Shown here: positions 12,991 through 24,195 of the stretch, in pieces | Numbering within the stretch: the first letter of the stretch is position 1 | Layout: each line of letters starts with the position of its first letter | NCBI GenBank assembly: GCA_022376925.1 | Contig: JAIOJX010000002.1 | Span: 66,302,001 to 66,366,000 of the forward strand | DNA: 64,000 nt | Source: Tragulus kanchil | Taxonomy: Eukaryota > Chordata > Mammalia > Artiodactyla > Tragulidae | Direction: 5' to 3' | The notes under the pieces: model-generated | Told to the model about the DNA's origin: nothing | Seen by the model: only the letters and a program-made list of their open reading frames with translations | The model's database searches: none | Translations under genes and position numbers: made by a program

Positions 12991-13501
12991 AACTCCTTAA
13001 AAAAGTCAAACTTGTTTATGAATTTGAACAAACTTTCAACAGGAATATATTCCTGGAAAATTGTTTAAAAGACACCATTTCAGGGCACTTTTCAAAACCG
13101 TGAAGAGAGAATTTTCTAGAAAGCTAGGATTGGAGCAAATATGAGTGAAAAGACACACAGAGTAAGCCAGAAGGAAGTGTAATCAGCATCAGCAAGTAGT
13201 CTCTGCTTAGGCCCAGGCTCTGTTCCCAGGGCTGGATGTGGACCCTCTATTTAATTCTTAACAAAGTCATCAGCTAAGTAATTAGCATTTCCTCCTCTTT
13301 ACAAGTAGTAATACTGAGGAGATGTGAAATAATATGATTGATGTTATAGGTAAGAAATGGGAGAACTATGGGTGCAAAAATTTGAACCAAATGAAAAATA
13401 GAAAAATGAATTTTATTATTGAAAGGATTCTGGGGACTATTTTGTCTAAATTTTGTATTTTAAATAGGCAAGATGTCTGGTCAAAAAGTTAACTTAAGGT
13501 C

Positions 13502-13579
13502 TCTCACTGACATACACACACACTTCCCCCCTTCCCCCTCCCCTCCACACACACACACACACACATACACACACACAGT
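13502..13579. repeat. (CA)n microsatellite
   Basis: CA runs at 13512-13522 and 13545-13579 are split by a C/T-rich block. It has no coding or element context. Confidence 0.9.
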
Positions 13580-13735
13580 TTGTGGCAGAGCTAGTGAAGA
13601 GTTACTTGTTAGGGCTAACTCAGGTAGGGAAGAGAGCCCCCACAGACATTCCCACCGGAGAGTGTGACTTATCAGTGATTTTAGAATGAAAATAGGAATA
13701 AAGATCTCAGATTTTGTATATCTTACTCTTCATTA

Positions 13736-13925
13736 GGGGCTTCCCTGTGGCTGAGTGGTAAAGAATTTGACTTCAGTGCAGACAGGTTCGTCCCTGGGTA
13801 GGGAAGATCCCCTGGAGAAGGGAATGGCAACCCACTCCAGTGTTCTTGCCTGGAGAATCCCATGGACAGAGAAGCCTGGTGGGCTACAGCCCATAGGGAA
13901 GAGTCAGACACCACTTAGCAATGAA
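13736..13925 (+). mobile_element. Bov-tA SINE
   Basis: It begins GGGGCTTCCCTGTGGCTGAG. It carries GAAGATCCCCTGGAGAAGGG, GGCAACCCACTCCAG, TTGCCTGGAGAATCCCATGG and GGTGGGCTACAGCCCAT, and ends AGAGTCAGACACCACTTAGC. It is full length or nearly so, with moderate divergence. Confidence 0.94.
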
Positions 13926-14527
13926 ACAGCAACCACGGTCTTAACTAGGGTACAGAGCCTTACAGCTAGATCTTCTAGTGGAGCATAAAGCCTGGGCCGT
14001 CTACTGCCATCAATCATCCTATTCTTGGGGCTCGCAGGATGGGCTTCTTGATGGAACAGGTGTCCATAGCGAAGGGTACAAAACTCCTCCCACCCGCCCT
14101 CACCTGCCTGGAAACTTCAATACAGCAGCCACCACTCTCTCTGACCTGTCCACAAGCTCAAGACTTCTCAGACAATAAACAGGTTCACTTCTTCAATTAT
14201 CAAAAGTCCAATACAAAACAATGTCCTCTTCTCAGAGCCTATAGATGTTTCTAGAAGGAATGCCACCAGATCCTAAACCCAAACTGAGGTCTGTATCTTG
14301 AAGCAAGCAAAATAACCTATTGAACCTTTAACATCAAGGCATCTCACTGTATCAGGAATAAAAGCAGACATTCTTTCTCTATGGCACTAATTCTTCAAGG
14401 TTCAAATATATATTGCACATAACTAGTAAGAAATAAAGACAAGAAACTGTCAATACTTTCCAATTGTATTAAATAAAATTATATAAAGTGAAAATATATA
14501 ATACATAAATTATATTAAAATGACTGA

Positions 14528-14834
14528 GGGCTTCCCTGGTGGTCCAGTGGGTAAAAGAGTCTGCCGTGCAAGTGCACGGTGCACCGGTTCGATCCCTGGC
14601 CTGGGAGGATCCCATGTGCTGCAGAGCAGCTGGGCAGGTGTGTCCAATTGCAAGCTGGTGCTCTAGGGCACAAGCGCCCGAGCCGGTGCTCTGCAGCAGG
14701 GGAGGCCACTGAAGTGGGAGGCCTGTGCAGGCTGAAGAATAATGATGAATGAAAATCAATAAATAAAAAACCAATGATGAAAGAGGCCAAAATTAAAACC
14801 AAAAAGTAAAAAAAAAAAAAAAAAAAAAAAACTA
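14528..14834 (+). mobile_element. CHR-like tRNA SINE with long poly-A
   Basis: The head is GGGCTTCCCTGGTGGTCCAG, the B box GGTTCGATCCC, and the middle AAGCTGGTGCTCTAGGGCAC. The tail GAATGAAAATCAATAAATAA is followed by an A run at 14808-14830. Target-site duplication TAAAATGACTGA lies at 14516-14527 and 14835-14846. Direct duplication D2 begins immediately beyond the poly-A. Confidence 0.92.
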
Positions 14835-17010
14835 TAAAATGACTGAATAGTCTGACATGTAAGCTGTTTTTATTAAATTCTATATTTTTTATGTGAACTC
14901 AGTGTGCTGTACCTTTAAGTCTCCAAAACATCGTGAATAAGGTATATAAGGACCACTTCATAAATGGTGAATCTTATATTTAAGTTTCCATGAAATCCTT
15001 TCCTAAAGCGTCATCCACTCCTTCCCCTCTGAACCTTCCCATCTGTATTCTCCTTTCAGCATTCTGTCCTGAATTTCTTATATACGGCTACTGATATTCT
15101 TATTTGTTCAAAAAAATTTTTTTTCTTGGATACCCACAGCCTAAGCACTGGACTGAGCACTAGTGACACACTGTGAACAAAGTCACCACAATTTGGAGCT
15201 TGTGTTTCAAAAGCTCTGGTTTGGGTAAGAGAGCCTGCATCAATTAAGGCAAGAAAAGCTAGCCTTTTACTGTTTTTCCAGCTCTGAGGTAAAACTGACA
15301 AATTTATAATAAATTTAAAGTGTACAATATGATGATTTGGTATACATAGACACTGTGAAAGGATTCCCATCAATCTACTTAATTAGCACATCCATCACCT
15401 CACATTTATTTTGTTGAGAACAGTTAAGGTCTAACAAATCTCAATGTGATAGCATGGTGTTATCAACTATAGTCACATTACATACACGAGGCCCTTAGGC
15501 CTTTCTCATGTTCTTTCTAATTTTTTTTACAATGTTGTTACAATTTTTTTTACAATGTTGGTTTCTGCCGTATGACAATACCAATCACCAGTAATTATAC
15601 ATATATCCCTCACTCCTGAGCCTCCCTCCTGTCCCCCATCCCAGCCTTCCCAAGATTGTCACAGAGCACGCTCATTCATCTTGTAACCGAAAGTATGAAC
15701 CCTTTTACCCACTTCTATTTCCCACACCCCTCGCCCCCTGGCAACCACTTTTGCACTCTGTTTCTAAGAATCTGACTTTTTCTTTTTTTTAGATTCCACA
15801 TATAACTGATACCATACAGTATGACTCTGGCTGGCTTATTTCACTTAGCATAATGCCCTCCAGACTCACCCACGTTGTGTCAAATGTCAGAGTCTCAGTG
15901 GCTTTAACACAAAAGGAGTCTATAAAATGACTGAATAGTCTGACATGTAAGCTGTTTTTATTAAATTCTATATTTTTTATGTGAACTCAGTGTGCTGTAC
16001 CTTTAAGTCTCCAAAACATCGTGAATAAGGTATATAAGGACCACTTCATAAATGGTGAATCTTATATTTAAGTTTCCATGAAATCCTTTCCTAAAGCGTC
16101 ATCCACTCCTTCCCCTCTGAACCTTCCCATCTGTATTCTCCTTTCAGCATTCTGTCCTGAATTTCTTATATACGGCTACTGATATTCTTATTTGTTCAAA
16201 AAAATTTTTTTTCTTGGATACCCACAGCCTAAGCACTGGACTGAGCACTAGTGACACACTGTGAACAAAGTCACCACAATTTGGAGCTTGTGTTTCAAAA
16301 GCTCTGGTTTGGGTAAGAGAGCCTGCATCAATTAAGGCAAGAAAAGCTAGCCTTTTACTGTTTTTCCAGCTCTGAGGTAAAACTGACAAATTTATAATAA
16401 ATTTAAAGTGTACAATATGATGATTTGGTATACATAGACACTGTGAAAGGATTCCCATCAATCTACTTAATTAGCACATCCATCACCTCACATTTATTTT
16501 GTTGAGAACAGTTAAGGTCTAACAAATCTCAATGTGATAGCATGGTGTTATCAACTATAGTCACATTACATACACGAGGCCCTTAGGCCTTTCTCATGTT
16601 CTTTCTAATTTTTTTTACAATGTTGTTACAATTTTTTTTACAATGTTGGTTTCTGCCGTATGACAATACCAATCACCAGTAATTATACATATATCCCCTC
16701 ACTCCTGAGCCTCCCTCCTGTCCCCCATCCCAGCCTTCCCAAGATTGTCACAGAGCACGCTCATTCATCTTGTAACCGAAAGTATGAACCCTTTTACCCA
16801 CTTCTATTTCCCACACCCCTCGCCCCCTGGCAACCACTTTTGCACTCTGTTTCTAAGAATCTGACTTTTTCTTTTTTTTAGATTCCACATATAACTGATA
16901 CCATACAGTATGACTCTGGCTGGCTTATTTCACTTAGCATAATGCCCTCCAGACTCACCCACGTTGTGTCAAATGTCAGAGTCTCAGTGGCTTTAACACA
17001 AAAGGAGTCT
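14832..17010. repeat. Direct duplication D2, ~1.09 kb copies
   Basis: Copy 1 is 14832-15921 and copy 2 is 15920-17010, abutting with only a CT shared at the joint. The sole difference I saw is one extra C (CATATATCCC versus CATATATCCCC near 15607/16696). Each copy holds an old L1 segment. Copy 1 starts exactly at the end of the poly-A of the preceding SINE, and copy 2 includes the SINE's target site but not the SINE. Confidence 0.98.
15285..15905 (-). mobile_element. Old L1 fragment (repeated at 16373-16995)
   Basis: The plus strand carries blocks typical of antisense mammalian L1 3' regions: AAGTGTACAATATGATGATT, GTATCAACTATAGTCACATT-like sequence, ATCTTGTAACCGAAAGTATG, AGATTCCACATATAACTG and TTATTTCACTTAGCATAATG. 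No reading frame survives. The second occurrence is simply the D2 copy. Confidence 0.65.
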
Positions 17011-17627
17011 GTTTCTTGCTAACACAGGGTTGGGTGCAGATGTGCAGTCGAGAGATTTCCATGGGGCCATTCAGGGACCTAAGCTCCATTCACCTGGTGG
17101 TCCTGCCATCCCCTGGGCAGGCTGAGAAGGGGATAGCTCCCCTCCCCAAGTCGACCAACTCAAGACAACAGAGAGACACTCTGGCAGGAGGCTTGTGGGA
17201 CAGATCCAGAGGCAATAAGAATATCCGTTCTGCACATTTTCCAGGACAAATGGAGACTATGGCCATACCCAACTCCAAAGGAGACTGCGAAACATAGAGT
17301 AGCTACTGATGCCCAAGAGGCAAAATGGACAGATTTTCATGAATACGGAGTATTCACTGCCACAGGAACAAAGAAAGTTCTACTGCATTTAAGAAACAGT
17401 TCATATAACAGGTGAGGTGAGTGAGGCTCTGACAAGGGAGCTGCAGGGAGTCCCTGTCTCTAAGGCTCACGCAAGTACACTCCTTAGAGCAATGCCATGG
17501 GCACCCCTCTTGTCTCACTCTACCCTGGCCCTGATAGTGTAACTGCAGAAAACAGAGTGAGATAACCACACTGCTTTAGAAACAGTTACTGGAAAGGAAT
17601 TTGTCACAAAAACGATGAGAAAAGAAC

Positions 17628-17809
17628 TTGAGGGCTCAGATGGTAAAGAATTCACCTGCAGTACGGGAGACCTGGCTTTGATCCCTGAGTAGGGAAGATC
17701 CCCTGGAAAAGGGAAAGGCTACTCACTCCAGTATTCTTGCCTGGAGAATTCCATGGCGTGTCCATGAGTCTCAAAGAGTCAGACATGACTAAGTGACATA
17801 CTTTCACAA
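17628..17809 (+). mobile_element. Bov-tA SINE, 5' truncated
   Basis: It reads GAGGGCTCAGATGGTAAAGA, GGAAGATCCCCTGGAAAAGG, CTCACTCCAGTATTCTTGCC and CAAAGAGTCAGACATGACT. The GGCTTCCCTGG head is missing. A segment after CATGG is shortened, with the usual CAGAGGAGCCTGG block absent. Confidence 0.9.
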
Positions 17810-18262
17810 TCAGAGTAAGCAACAAATGCAAGGTCCTGAGAGAGGAGCAAGTTTACAGTGTCTGAAAAACAGGAATAGGCTGATAGGACCAAGATAACAA
17901 AAGGAGGGCTGGAGAAATAACAAGTGACTGGGTCACACACTGCCCTTTGGGCTGAGTAAGGAGTTTGAGTTTCATTTCAGATATAGTGGAAATGCATAGA
18001 AGCATTTCTGGGGCAGAATCAAATGCTCCAACTTTTGTCTAACAAGCAATTGCCCTGTGGAAAATGCATCACCAGGAGATGAGTTGGAAGGACACCCAAG
18101 TGGTTCAGAGAGAAGTGGTGACAATTTGGTCTAACAAGTGGCCAGGCTCCTCTGTGCATGGAATTCTCCAGACAAGAGTACTTGACAGAGACGAGGGATT
18201 CAAAACATACTGGAGAGAGGTAAACAAATCATAAGTATTGCTAAGAAAAAAATAAAAGCTTA

Positions 18263-18590
18263 GGGCTTCCCCTGGTGGTCCAGTGGGTAAGGACACCGCC
18301 TTGCAGTGCAAGGGGCGCCGGTTCCATCCCTGGCCTGGGAAGATCCCACGTGCCGCGGAGCGGCTGGACCCATGTGTCCAATTACCGAGCCGGAGCTCTG
18401 GAGCGCATGCGCCCAGAGCCGGCGCTCTGCGACAACAGATGCCACCGTGATGGGAGGCCCACAGGAGCCAAAGAACAAAGACGGATGAACATAGAGAAAC
18501 GAAAGACCAGTAGAAGTGGCCCGTCTGCTCCCCTCCCTCCCCAACCCCCGCCCCAAATAAATAAATAAATAAATAGATCTTTAAAAAAAA
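18263..18590 (+). mobile_element. CHR-like tRNA SINE with C-rich 3' extension
   Basis: The head is GGGCTTCCCCTGGTGGTCCA, the B box GGTTCCATCCC, and the middle CCGAGCCGGAGCTCTGGAGC. The tail AGTAGAAGTGGCCCG is followed by CTCCCTCCCCAACCC, then (AAAT)n and poly-A. The C-rich extension is shared with the 11826 copy, which marks a subfamily. I found no convincing target-site duplication. Confidence 0.9.
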
Positions 18591-18848
18591 AAAAAATTAA
18601 AGACTCACATGGGTATTCACAAAGTATCTAAAAAGATGTTTGTTAAAAAAAAAAATTAAAAAAAAAAGCTTATGCAACCAAGTGGATATTAATGTTATAT
18701 GAAGCCAGGGGGGAATAAAAGAAAGCACTTTGTCTATTTTATTTTTTTGTCTATTTTAAATAGTGAGCTTCTTGAGAGTAAGGGAGACATTTCTTTCTGC
18801 TCGCAATAGGAGTAATCTAACAAGATGTTTTTTAAAAATACAGTATCA

Positions 18849-19060
18849 AAGACACCCTGGTAGCTCAGATGGTAAAGAATCTGCCTCCCAATACAGGAGA
18901 CACAGGTTCAATCCTGGAGTCAGGAAGATGCCCCAGAGAAGGAAATGGCAACCCACTCCAGTATTCCTGCCTGGAAAATCTCATGGACAGAGGACCCTGT
19001 TGGGCTACAGTCTATAGGATTGCAGAGTCATACACAACTGAGTGACCAACACACACACAT
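18849..19060 (+). mobile_element. Bov-tA SINE
   Basis: It contains ACACCCTGGTAGCTCAGATG, GGTTCAATCCTGGAG, GAAATGGCAACCCACTCCAG, TTGGGCTACAGTCTATAGG and a CACAACTGAGTGACCAACAC end. It is nearly complete and diverged, with a short CA tail. Confidence 0.92.
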
Positions 19061-19159
19061 CCAAGGCTCAAACCAGTATGTACACCATCTCCCACCTACA
19101 GACTAAAAATCAGCACAATATCCTGGAGAACAACTGGCAATAAGATCACAAGCTTCATC

Positions 19160-19425
19160 TTTCCCTCTTGTGGTTAAGAGAATGGCTAAGTCAAAACGCC
19201 TACACCGATGCCAGGTCTACCACCTACTGATAGTACTGTAAATTCGGGGAAATTATTTGCCACCCCCCAACCCCTCCTCCGCACCATGGTTCCAACTCCT
19301 CCTTTGTAAAATGAAGAGGAAAAATAGAGCCTACCTCACAAGGTCATTTGAGGATTAAGTAAGATAACATGTACCACAAAGACCTGTGACTGGAACACAG
19401 TAATTGCTCAATAAATACAATGGCT
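19160..19425 (+). mobile_element. MIR SINE remnant
   Basis: The order TGGTTAAGAGAATGG, a CCACCTACTGATAG block, TTGTAAAATGAAGAGGAAAA, CTACCTCACAAGG, TTGAGGATTAAGTAAGATAA and GAACACAGTAATTGCTCAAT follows the MIR consensus in sense orientation. A C-rich block near 19261 interrupts it. Confidence 0.78.
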
Positions 19426-20154
19426 AAAGTATACAAATTGTTATATCTAGTTCTATGAATAATCCCTATGGAAAAGAGATGTGATGTGGGAAGAGAAACA
19501 CAAGGATGTTTATAGCAGCGTTATTAATACCAAAACCTTAACACTGAGATGTGTAACTGTCTAATCATAAGGTAATGTATTTTAAAATGTCATGATGAGC
19601 AATGACTTACAAAATACATTTTATCATTAAAATAATTACAACTGTGCACTTGATGCATTTAGTTTGAAAACCTTATATTTATGTACACTGTGAGGAAACC
19701 TCTAGAAGTATAAAAATGTTAACAGTAGTTACAGCTAAGTGGAAAGATTATCAACAGTTTCATTTTCTTCGTTCTTTTGTTCTCTATTTTCCAAATTTCC
19801 AGCAATAACTTAATGTTGGAACTAAACCCATAATAAACTCTGCAGTTAGTGGTTTTTAAATGAACGACTTATAGGTACACAGTGTAAAGTCTTTCCCACT
19901 TGCTTCCAAGACAAAACACCTAAATATCTCAACAAGATGGGGGTGTAGGACCAAAATAAATTTCAAAATTAAATGAAGCAAATGGGACAGGAACCACTAG
20001 CCCTTATCAGTCGATATAGCTCATTTGTTCTTGCTTAATACAGGTTGAAGAGGGGAAACATACAGGTTCAAGTGAGGCACCTTGCCAGTTGTTCCCCTGA
20101 CTTGCAATAGAACTAGTTTCTTCATCTCACAACACTTTTCATTCTCTTAAAGAC

Positions 20155-20345
20155 CACAAAGGCACTTCTAAGAAAAGCACATACCGCCACTGGATTTGCT
20201 CTGCCATGGCCCACACTCTGTCTGTGGAGTGTGTTTTCTCTGAATCTGAATAAATTCATTTCTTACCTATCACTTTGTCTCTCGCTGAATTCTTCTCTGC
20301 CAAGAGACATGAAGAACCTGAACCTCAGTGGGTTCAGACATTGGC
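20155..20345 (+). mobile_element. Possible ERV LTR 3' part
   Basis: A TCTGAATAAATTCATTTC block (containing the AATAAA signal) is followed by TTACCTATCACTTTGTCTCTCGCTGAATTC and then GAGACATGAAGAACCTG. This resembles the R-U5 end of ruminant endogenous retroviral LTRs. No gag, pol or env sequence is nearby. The family is uncertain. Confidence 0.4.
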
Positions 20346-20349
20346 TTTC

Positions 20350-20757
20350 TGAATACAGAGAAATCATTACATCTGGTAAGTATGCTCAACAAATCGAAAA
20401 CTGCAATGCCTGCAGCCAGCACTGGTCAACAGAATGCTAACTTCTCCACAACAATGCCCAACCACACATCCTACAACCAACGCTTCAAAAGTTGACCGAA
20501 TTGGGCTACAAAATGTTCTCTCATCCACCATATTCACCTGACCTCTCACCAACCAGTCACCACTTCTTCAAGCCTCTCAACACTTGCAGGGAAAATGCTT
20601 CCACAACTAGCAGGAGGCAGAAAATGCTTTCCAAGAGTTCATCGAATCCCAAAGCACAGAGTTTTTACAGTGTAGAAGAAATTTATCTTTCACTGGCAAA
20701 GATATTTTGACTGTAAATGTTCTTATTTTGATTAATAAAGATGTGTTTGAGCCTTGT
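20350..20757 (+). pseudogene. Degenerate mariner transposase fragment
   Basis: Plus-strand translation gives the C-terminal third of a mariner (Hsmar1/SETMAR-like) transposase. The visible parts are SGKYAQQIEN, then after a frameshift LLHNNAQPHILQPTLQKL, the hallmark HPPYSPDLSPTSHHFFKPL, and finally KAQSFYSVEEIYLS. In this family the catalytic D,D34D positions fall in the LLHDNARPH-like and SPTDYH-like blocks. Here the first reads N and the second reads S, so the protein would be inactive. A stop and a frameshift near 20405-20445 also break it. The end, TAATAAAGATGTGTTTGAGC, matches the 3' noncoding part of such elements. The N-terminal two thirds and both terminal repeats are missing. Confidence 0.82.
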
Positions 20758-22589
20758 TTAAAAAAAAAACAAAAAGAAGAAAGAAAAGCACATATCTACC
20801 AGGTTGTTTTCGGAGTCACATACTACATGTGTTTATACTCAAAGCTTCTAACATGTTCTTATCCACTCCTCCCAATAGACATTTGTGGAAGTAAATTTTC
20901 AATTGCACAAAATAAAATTATGAAATGTAGGCATTATAGGTATCTTTCAATGGGTAATACAAAAATTATACCAATGGTAACTTAATTAGTGACAGCAAGC
21001 TAGGTTGTTAAATGGACAAAGGAAAGATTTCTGTAAATTAGCAAGAACTAGTTGCAGCTAATCAGTAGGAGCAATTATTTTTCCACGACTTTTACTGCCA
21101 CTTACGCACTCAAGACACAATCTCTGGATTCTGCCTTCATGTTAAAAGTCACACAGCCAACACTGAGTCACTGGCGGGCGTGGAGCACTCGTTCTAAGCA
21201 GCACTCAGGTCAAGCTTTGGGGAAATTTTAATCCTTCTCAGGTGACATTACTTTTATTCTACAACATCCAGCTGATCTCCTCAAATATTTTCCTTCCTCC
21301 ACTTCCTAAGCCTTCCAGAGAGTGTTTAGGTAGCACAAAGTACTGTTTTTCTACCCAATGAGTGTCAGATTACACTAGGCTGAAGCTACTGTATGTTCAC
21401 TCAGTACCTTCTCTGAAAGCTATTAACAGAGAACATTATCAGGAGATGTCTAATGGAATTCAGGTTTGCAGAAGGCCTGCATTTCATTTGTTACCAGAAG
21501 CCGAAAACGAGGATTTTTTTTTTTTAATGTCATTTTACCACCAATGTTTCAGTAAGCAGAAACTACTGGAAGACGTCTCCTCCGCCATCAGACAGGTCAT
21601 GGTGTGATACAAATCGAAGTTGACCCACTGGCCAGCCAAACACACTTCAACCCCCTACTCTGAACATTACTCTGCAATTAAAGAGGAAGAATCAAGTATT
21701 GCCTGCTCTAAGAACTGTTTCATAGTTAACAAAACATCTATGGTTAAAAAGAACAGCTCTTTTTATCGAACCTCACCTAATAATTGTGGAAGGAATAAAG
21801 TATTTTTAAAGACTATTTTACAACCCGTAAGGAAACTGATGATTCAAAGATCAATGGGAAAAAGCACAGCATAAAAGGTTAATGGGAACCTTAAAATGGA
21901 GGAATGGGGCTGTTACCACACAAACCCAAAGGTTAACCTTGCCGTCACTAACAATGGAATGTTGTACGTCTCCTGACATGTTGTAATGCGAAGTGCACAT
22001 CAGTACCTGTAAAACATTCTGGCCAAAGAGATGAACCTGAACGTAATCAAACCTTCAAGGAGAGTCTCTAGATTACAAAAAACAGAATGGATAGAGGAAG
22101 TCAAAGCACTCCCACAAGGGAGCAAAAGGAAAAATCCAGAATGTCAGATCATCTATAGAAAATTAATCTGATCTTTTCAATAAATCAGTGGCAGGGAAAA
22201 CTGAGGGAGAAGGAAGTACTGCTCTAGAATGAAAGAAACTTGAGAGATAAACCAACAAAGTACAATGAGTGGGTGTTATGCCAATGCCAATTCATGCACA
22301 TCAGCTGTGTAAAGACATTGTTGAGGCAACTGACAAAGCTTGATCACATACTGATTGTGAGGTATTACCAAGGAATAAGAAATCTTGTCAAGTATGTTAA
22401 TGACATATCTGTTATTATCAAGTATGGTAATCAAACCATCAGATCATAGTTTGATAAAAAAAATGTCTATGTTTGTAAGCAAAGCATCCAGAAATAGATA
22501 AGGTAAAATGGTGTATTACCTAAGGTCTGATTTATAACAATAAAGCTTAAGAATATAAAGCATAGATGAAACTAGTGATGAAACCTCAG

Positions 22590-22680
22590 TATCTGTTCAA
22601 CCTGGGTGACAGGCAGTGATTATACGACCCTCTCTGCTTTTGTGTATGTTTAAAATTTATCACATTGAAAATGTGAGAAC
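22590..22680 (+). mobile_element. Possible old L1 3' end fragment
   Basis: GGGTGACAGGCAGTGATTAT, CCCTCTCTGCTTTTGTGTAT and GTTTAAAATTTATCACATTG resemble the terminal sequence of old mammalian LINE insertions. It is short and diverged. Confidence 0.35.
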
Positions 22681-22751
22681 ATGTAAAAATGTGTTCCTCT
22701 TAGTCATTTCTATAGACCACACAAGCATAACTAGATCCAGCTTCCTGGTGT

Positions 22752-22974
22752 GTATGTACTCAGTTGTTCAGTCCTGTCCCACCTCTCACAGCCCCACGGA
22801 CTGTGGCCCAACAGGCTCCTCTCTTTATGGGATTTTCCTGTATTCTTATACAGGAGTGGTTGCCAATTCCTGTTCCAGGGGATCTTCCTGACCCAAGATT
22901 GAACCCACATCTCTTGAGTCTCCTGCATTGTGCAGGCAGATTCTTTACCACTAGTGCCACCTGGGAAGCTCTCA
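22752..22974 (-). mobile_element. Bov-tA SINE
   Basis: Minus-strand head GAGCTTCCCAGGTGGCACTA, GTAAAGAATCTGCCTGCACA, GGTTCAATCTTGGGTCAGG, then the Bov-A part down to GACAGGACTGAACAACTGAG. It is complete, with a duplicated AGGAGACTCAAGAGATG-style expansion in the B-box region. Confidence 0.92.
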
Positions 22975-23580
22975 AGATTAGATACTACTCACAATCAGAG
23001 GAAACTAATTTAAGACACCTCTGGTGCCAGAAGCATGTTGACATGTGAGTAATTACAAACATTACTTCATAAAGGAGGCTAACAAACTCTTGAGTTCTGT
23101 AAACTTTGAAAGGAAGCCAGTTAAAGGAATTTTCAGCTTTAGCCCAACAAGAAGTCAATTTGATTCATGGATTTATTTGAAAATGTAGATCAACACACTC
23201 GGGTGGTTCTTTGGATTCCTGCTATTTCATGGAACTACAGGAACAAGAAGGCATTTGAAGGTCCTATTCCAAAGCCTCTACACTTATAAGCCATGTCTAA
23301 AACATCCCCAATCCCAGGGCCACTGTGTGCACAAGTCCAGGTAATGCCACACTATATGCAGTACACAGGCTATGTGCCTACGGCACTGTGCTCTAAACTC
23401 TACGAGTTATTATGCTCCTCTTGCCATTACTTTATCTTTTAGTACTATTGTTATATATGCACATATGCCTATGGTGGATTCATGCTACATTTAGCAGAAA
23501 CAAAATTCTATACAGCAATTATCCTTCAATTAAAAAATAAATTTTAAAAAATAAACAAATACTACTTCTATGGTATAAAA

Positions 23581-23780
23581 GTGTTAGTTGCTCAGTTGTG
23601 CTGACTCTTTGTGACCCATGGAGTTTAGTACAGCAGCCCCCTCTGTCCATGGAACTCTCCAGGCAAGAATACTCAAGTGGGCTGCCATTCCCTTTTCCAG
23701 GGTATGGTTCCAACCTAGGGATCGAACCAGGGTCTCCCGCATTGTAGACGGATTCTTTTCCTTCTGAGCCACTGTAGCCC
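23581..23780 (-). mobile_element. Bov-tA SINE
   Basis: Minus strand: GGGCTACAGTGGCTCAGAAG, GGTTCGATCCC, GGGAATGGCAGCCCACTTGA, TTGCCTGGAGAGTTCCATGG and a GCACAACTGAGCAACTAACAC end. It is nearly complete. Antisense ORFs across it are repeat-derived. Confidence 0.93.
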
Positions 23781-23879
23781 ACCACTGTTAGGGTATAATT
23801 AATTATTATAATGCTTATTTCAGAGTTATGAAAATGAGGATTTTAAAAACCTACAGGGTCTGACACAGATTAGGACCTA

Positions 23880-24040
23880 TGGGTTGAGTTGTACCCGCCA
23901 AATATATGTTGAAGTCAAATCCTCAGTACCTGCATATGTCAGTTTATTTTGAAATAGTGTCTTTGTAGCTGCAATCAAGCTAATATGGGGTCTCTGGAGC
24001 AGGCCATAATCCAACATAAGAAGAGATAAGAAACCAAACA
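23880..24040 (+). mobile_element. MaLR-type LTR fragment
   Basis: TGGGTTGAGTTGTACCCGCC, ATATGTTGAAGTCAAATCCTC, AGTACCTGCATATGTCAGTT, TTTGAAATAGTGTCTTTG and GCAATCAAGCTAATATGGGG follow the 5' part of MLT1-like LTRs. The 3' part is missing, and a CHR fragment follows. Confidence 0.6.
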
Positions 24041-24054
24041 CAAGTTCTAGAGTC

Positions 24055-24195
24055 AAGCCTCTCTCTGGTCAGGGACCTAGAGCCCACCTGCTGCAACTAA
24101 GCAATCCAACGTGCTGCAATTAAAAACTGAAGATCCTGAGAACCACAGCTAAGACCTGGCATGGCCAAATTAACTAATTTTAAAAATATATTTCA
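24055..24195 (+). mobile_element. CHR-type SINE 3' fragment
   Basis: GGGACCTAGAGCCCACCTG, GCAACTAAGCAATCCAACGT, AAGATCCTGAGAACCACAGC and AAGACCTGGCATGGCCAAAT are the middle and end of a CHR element. The 5' tRNA part is missing. Confidence 0.65.
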
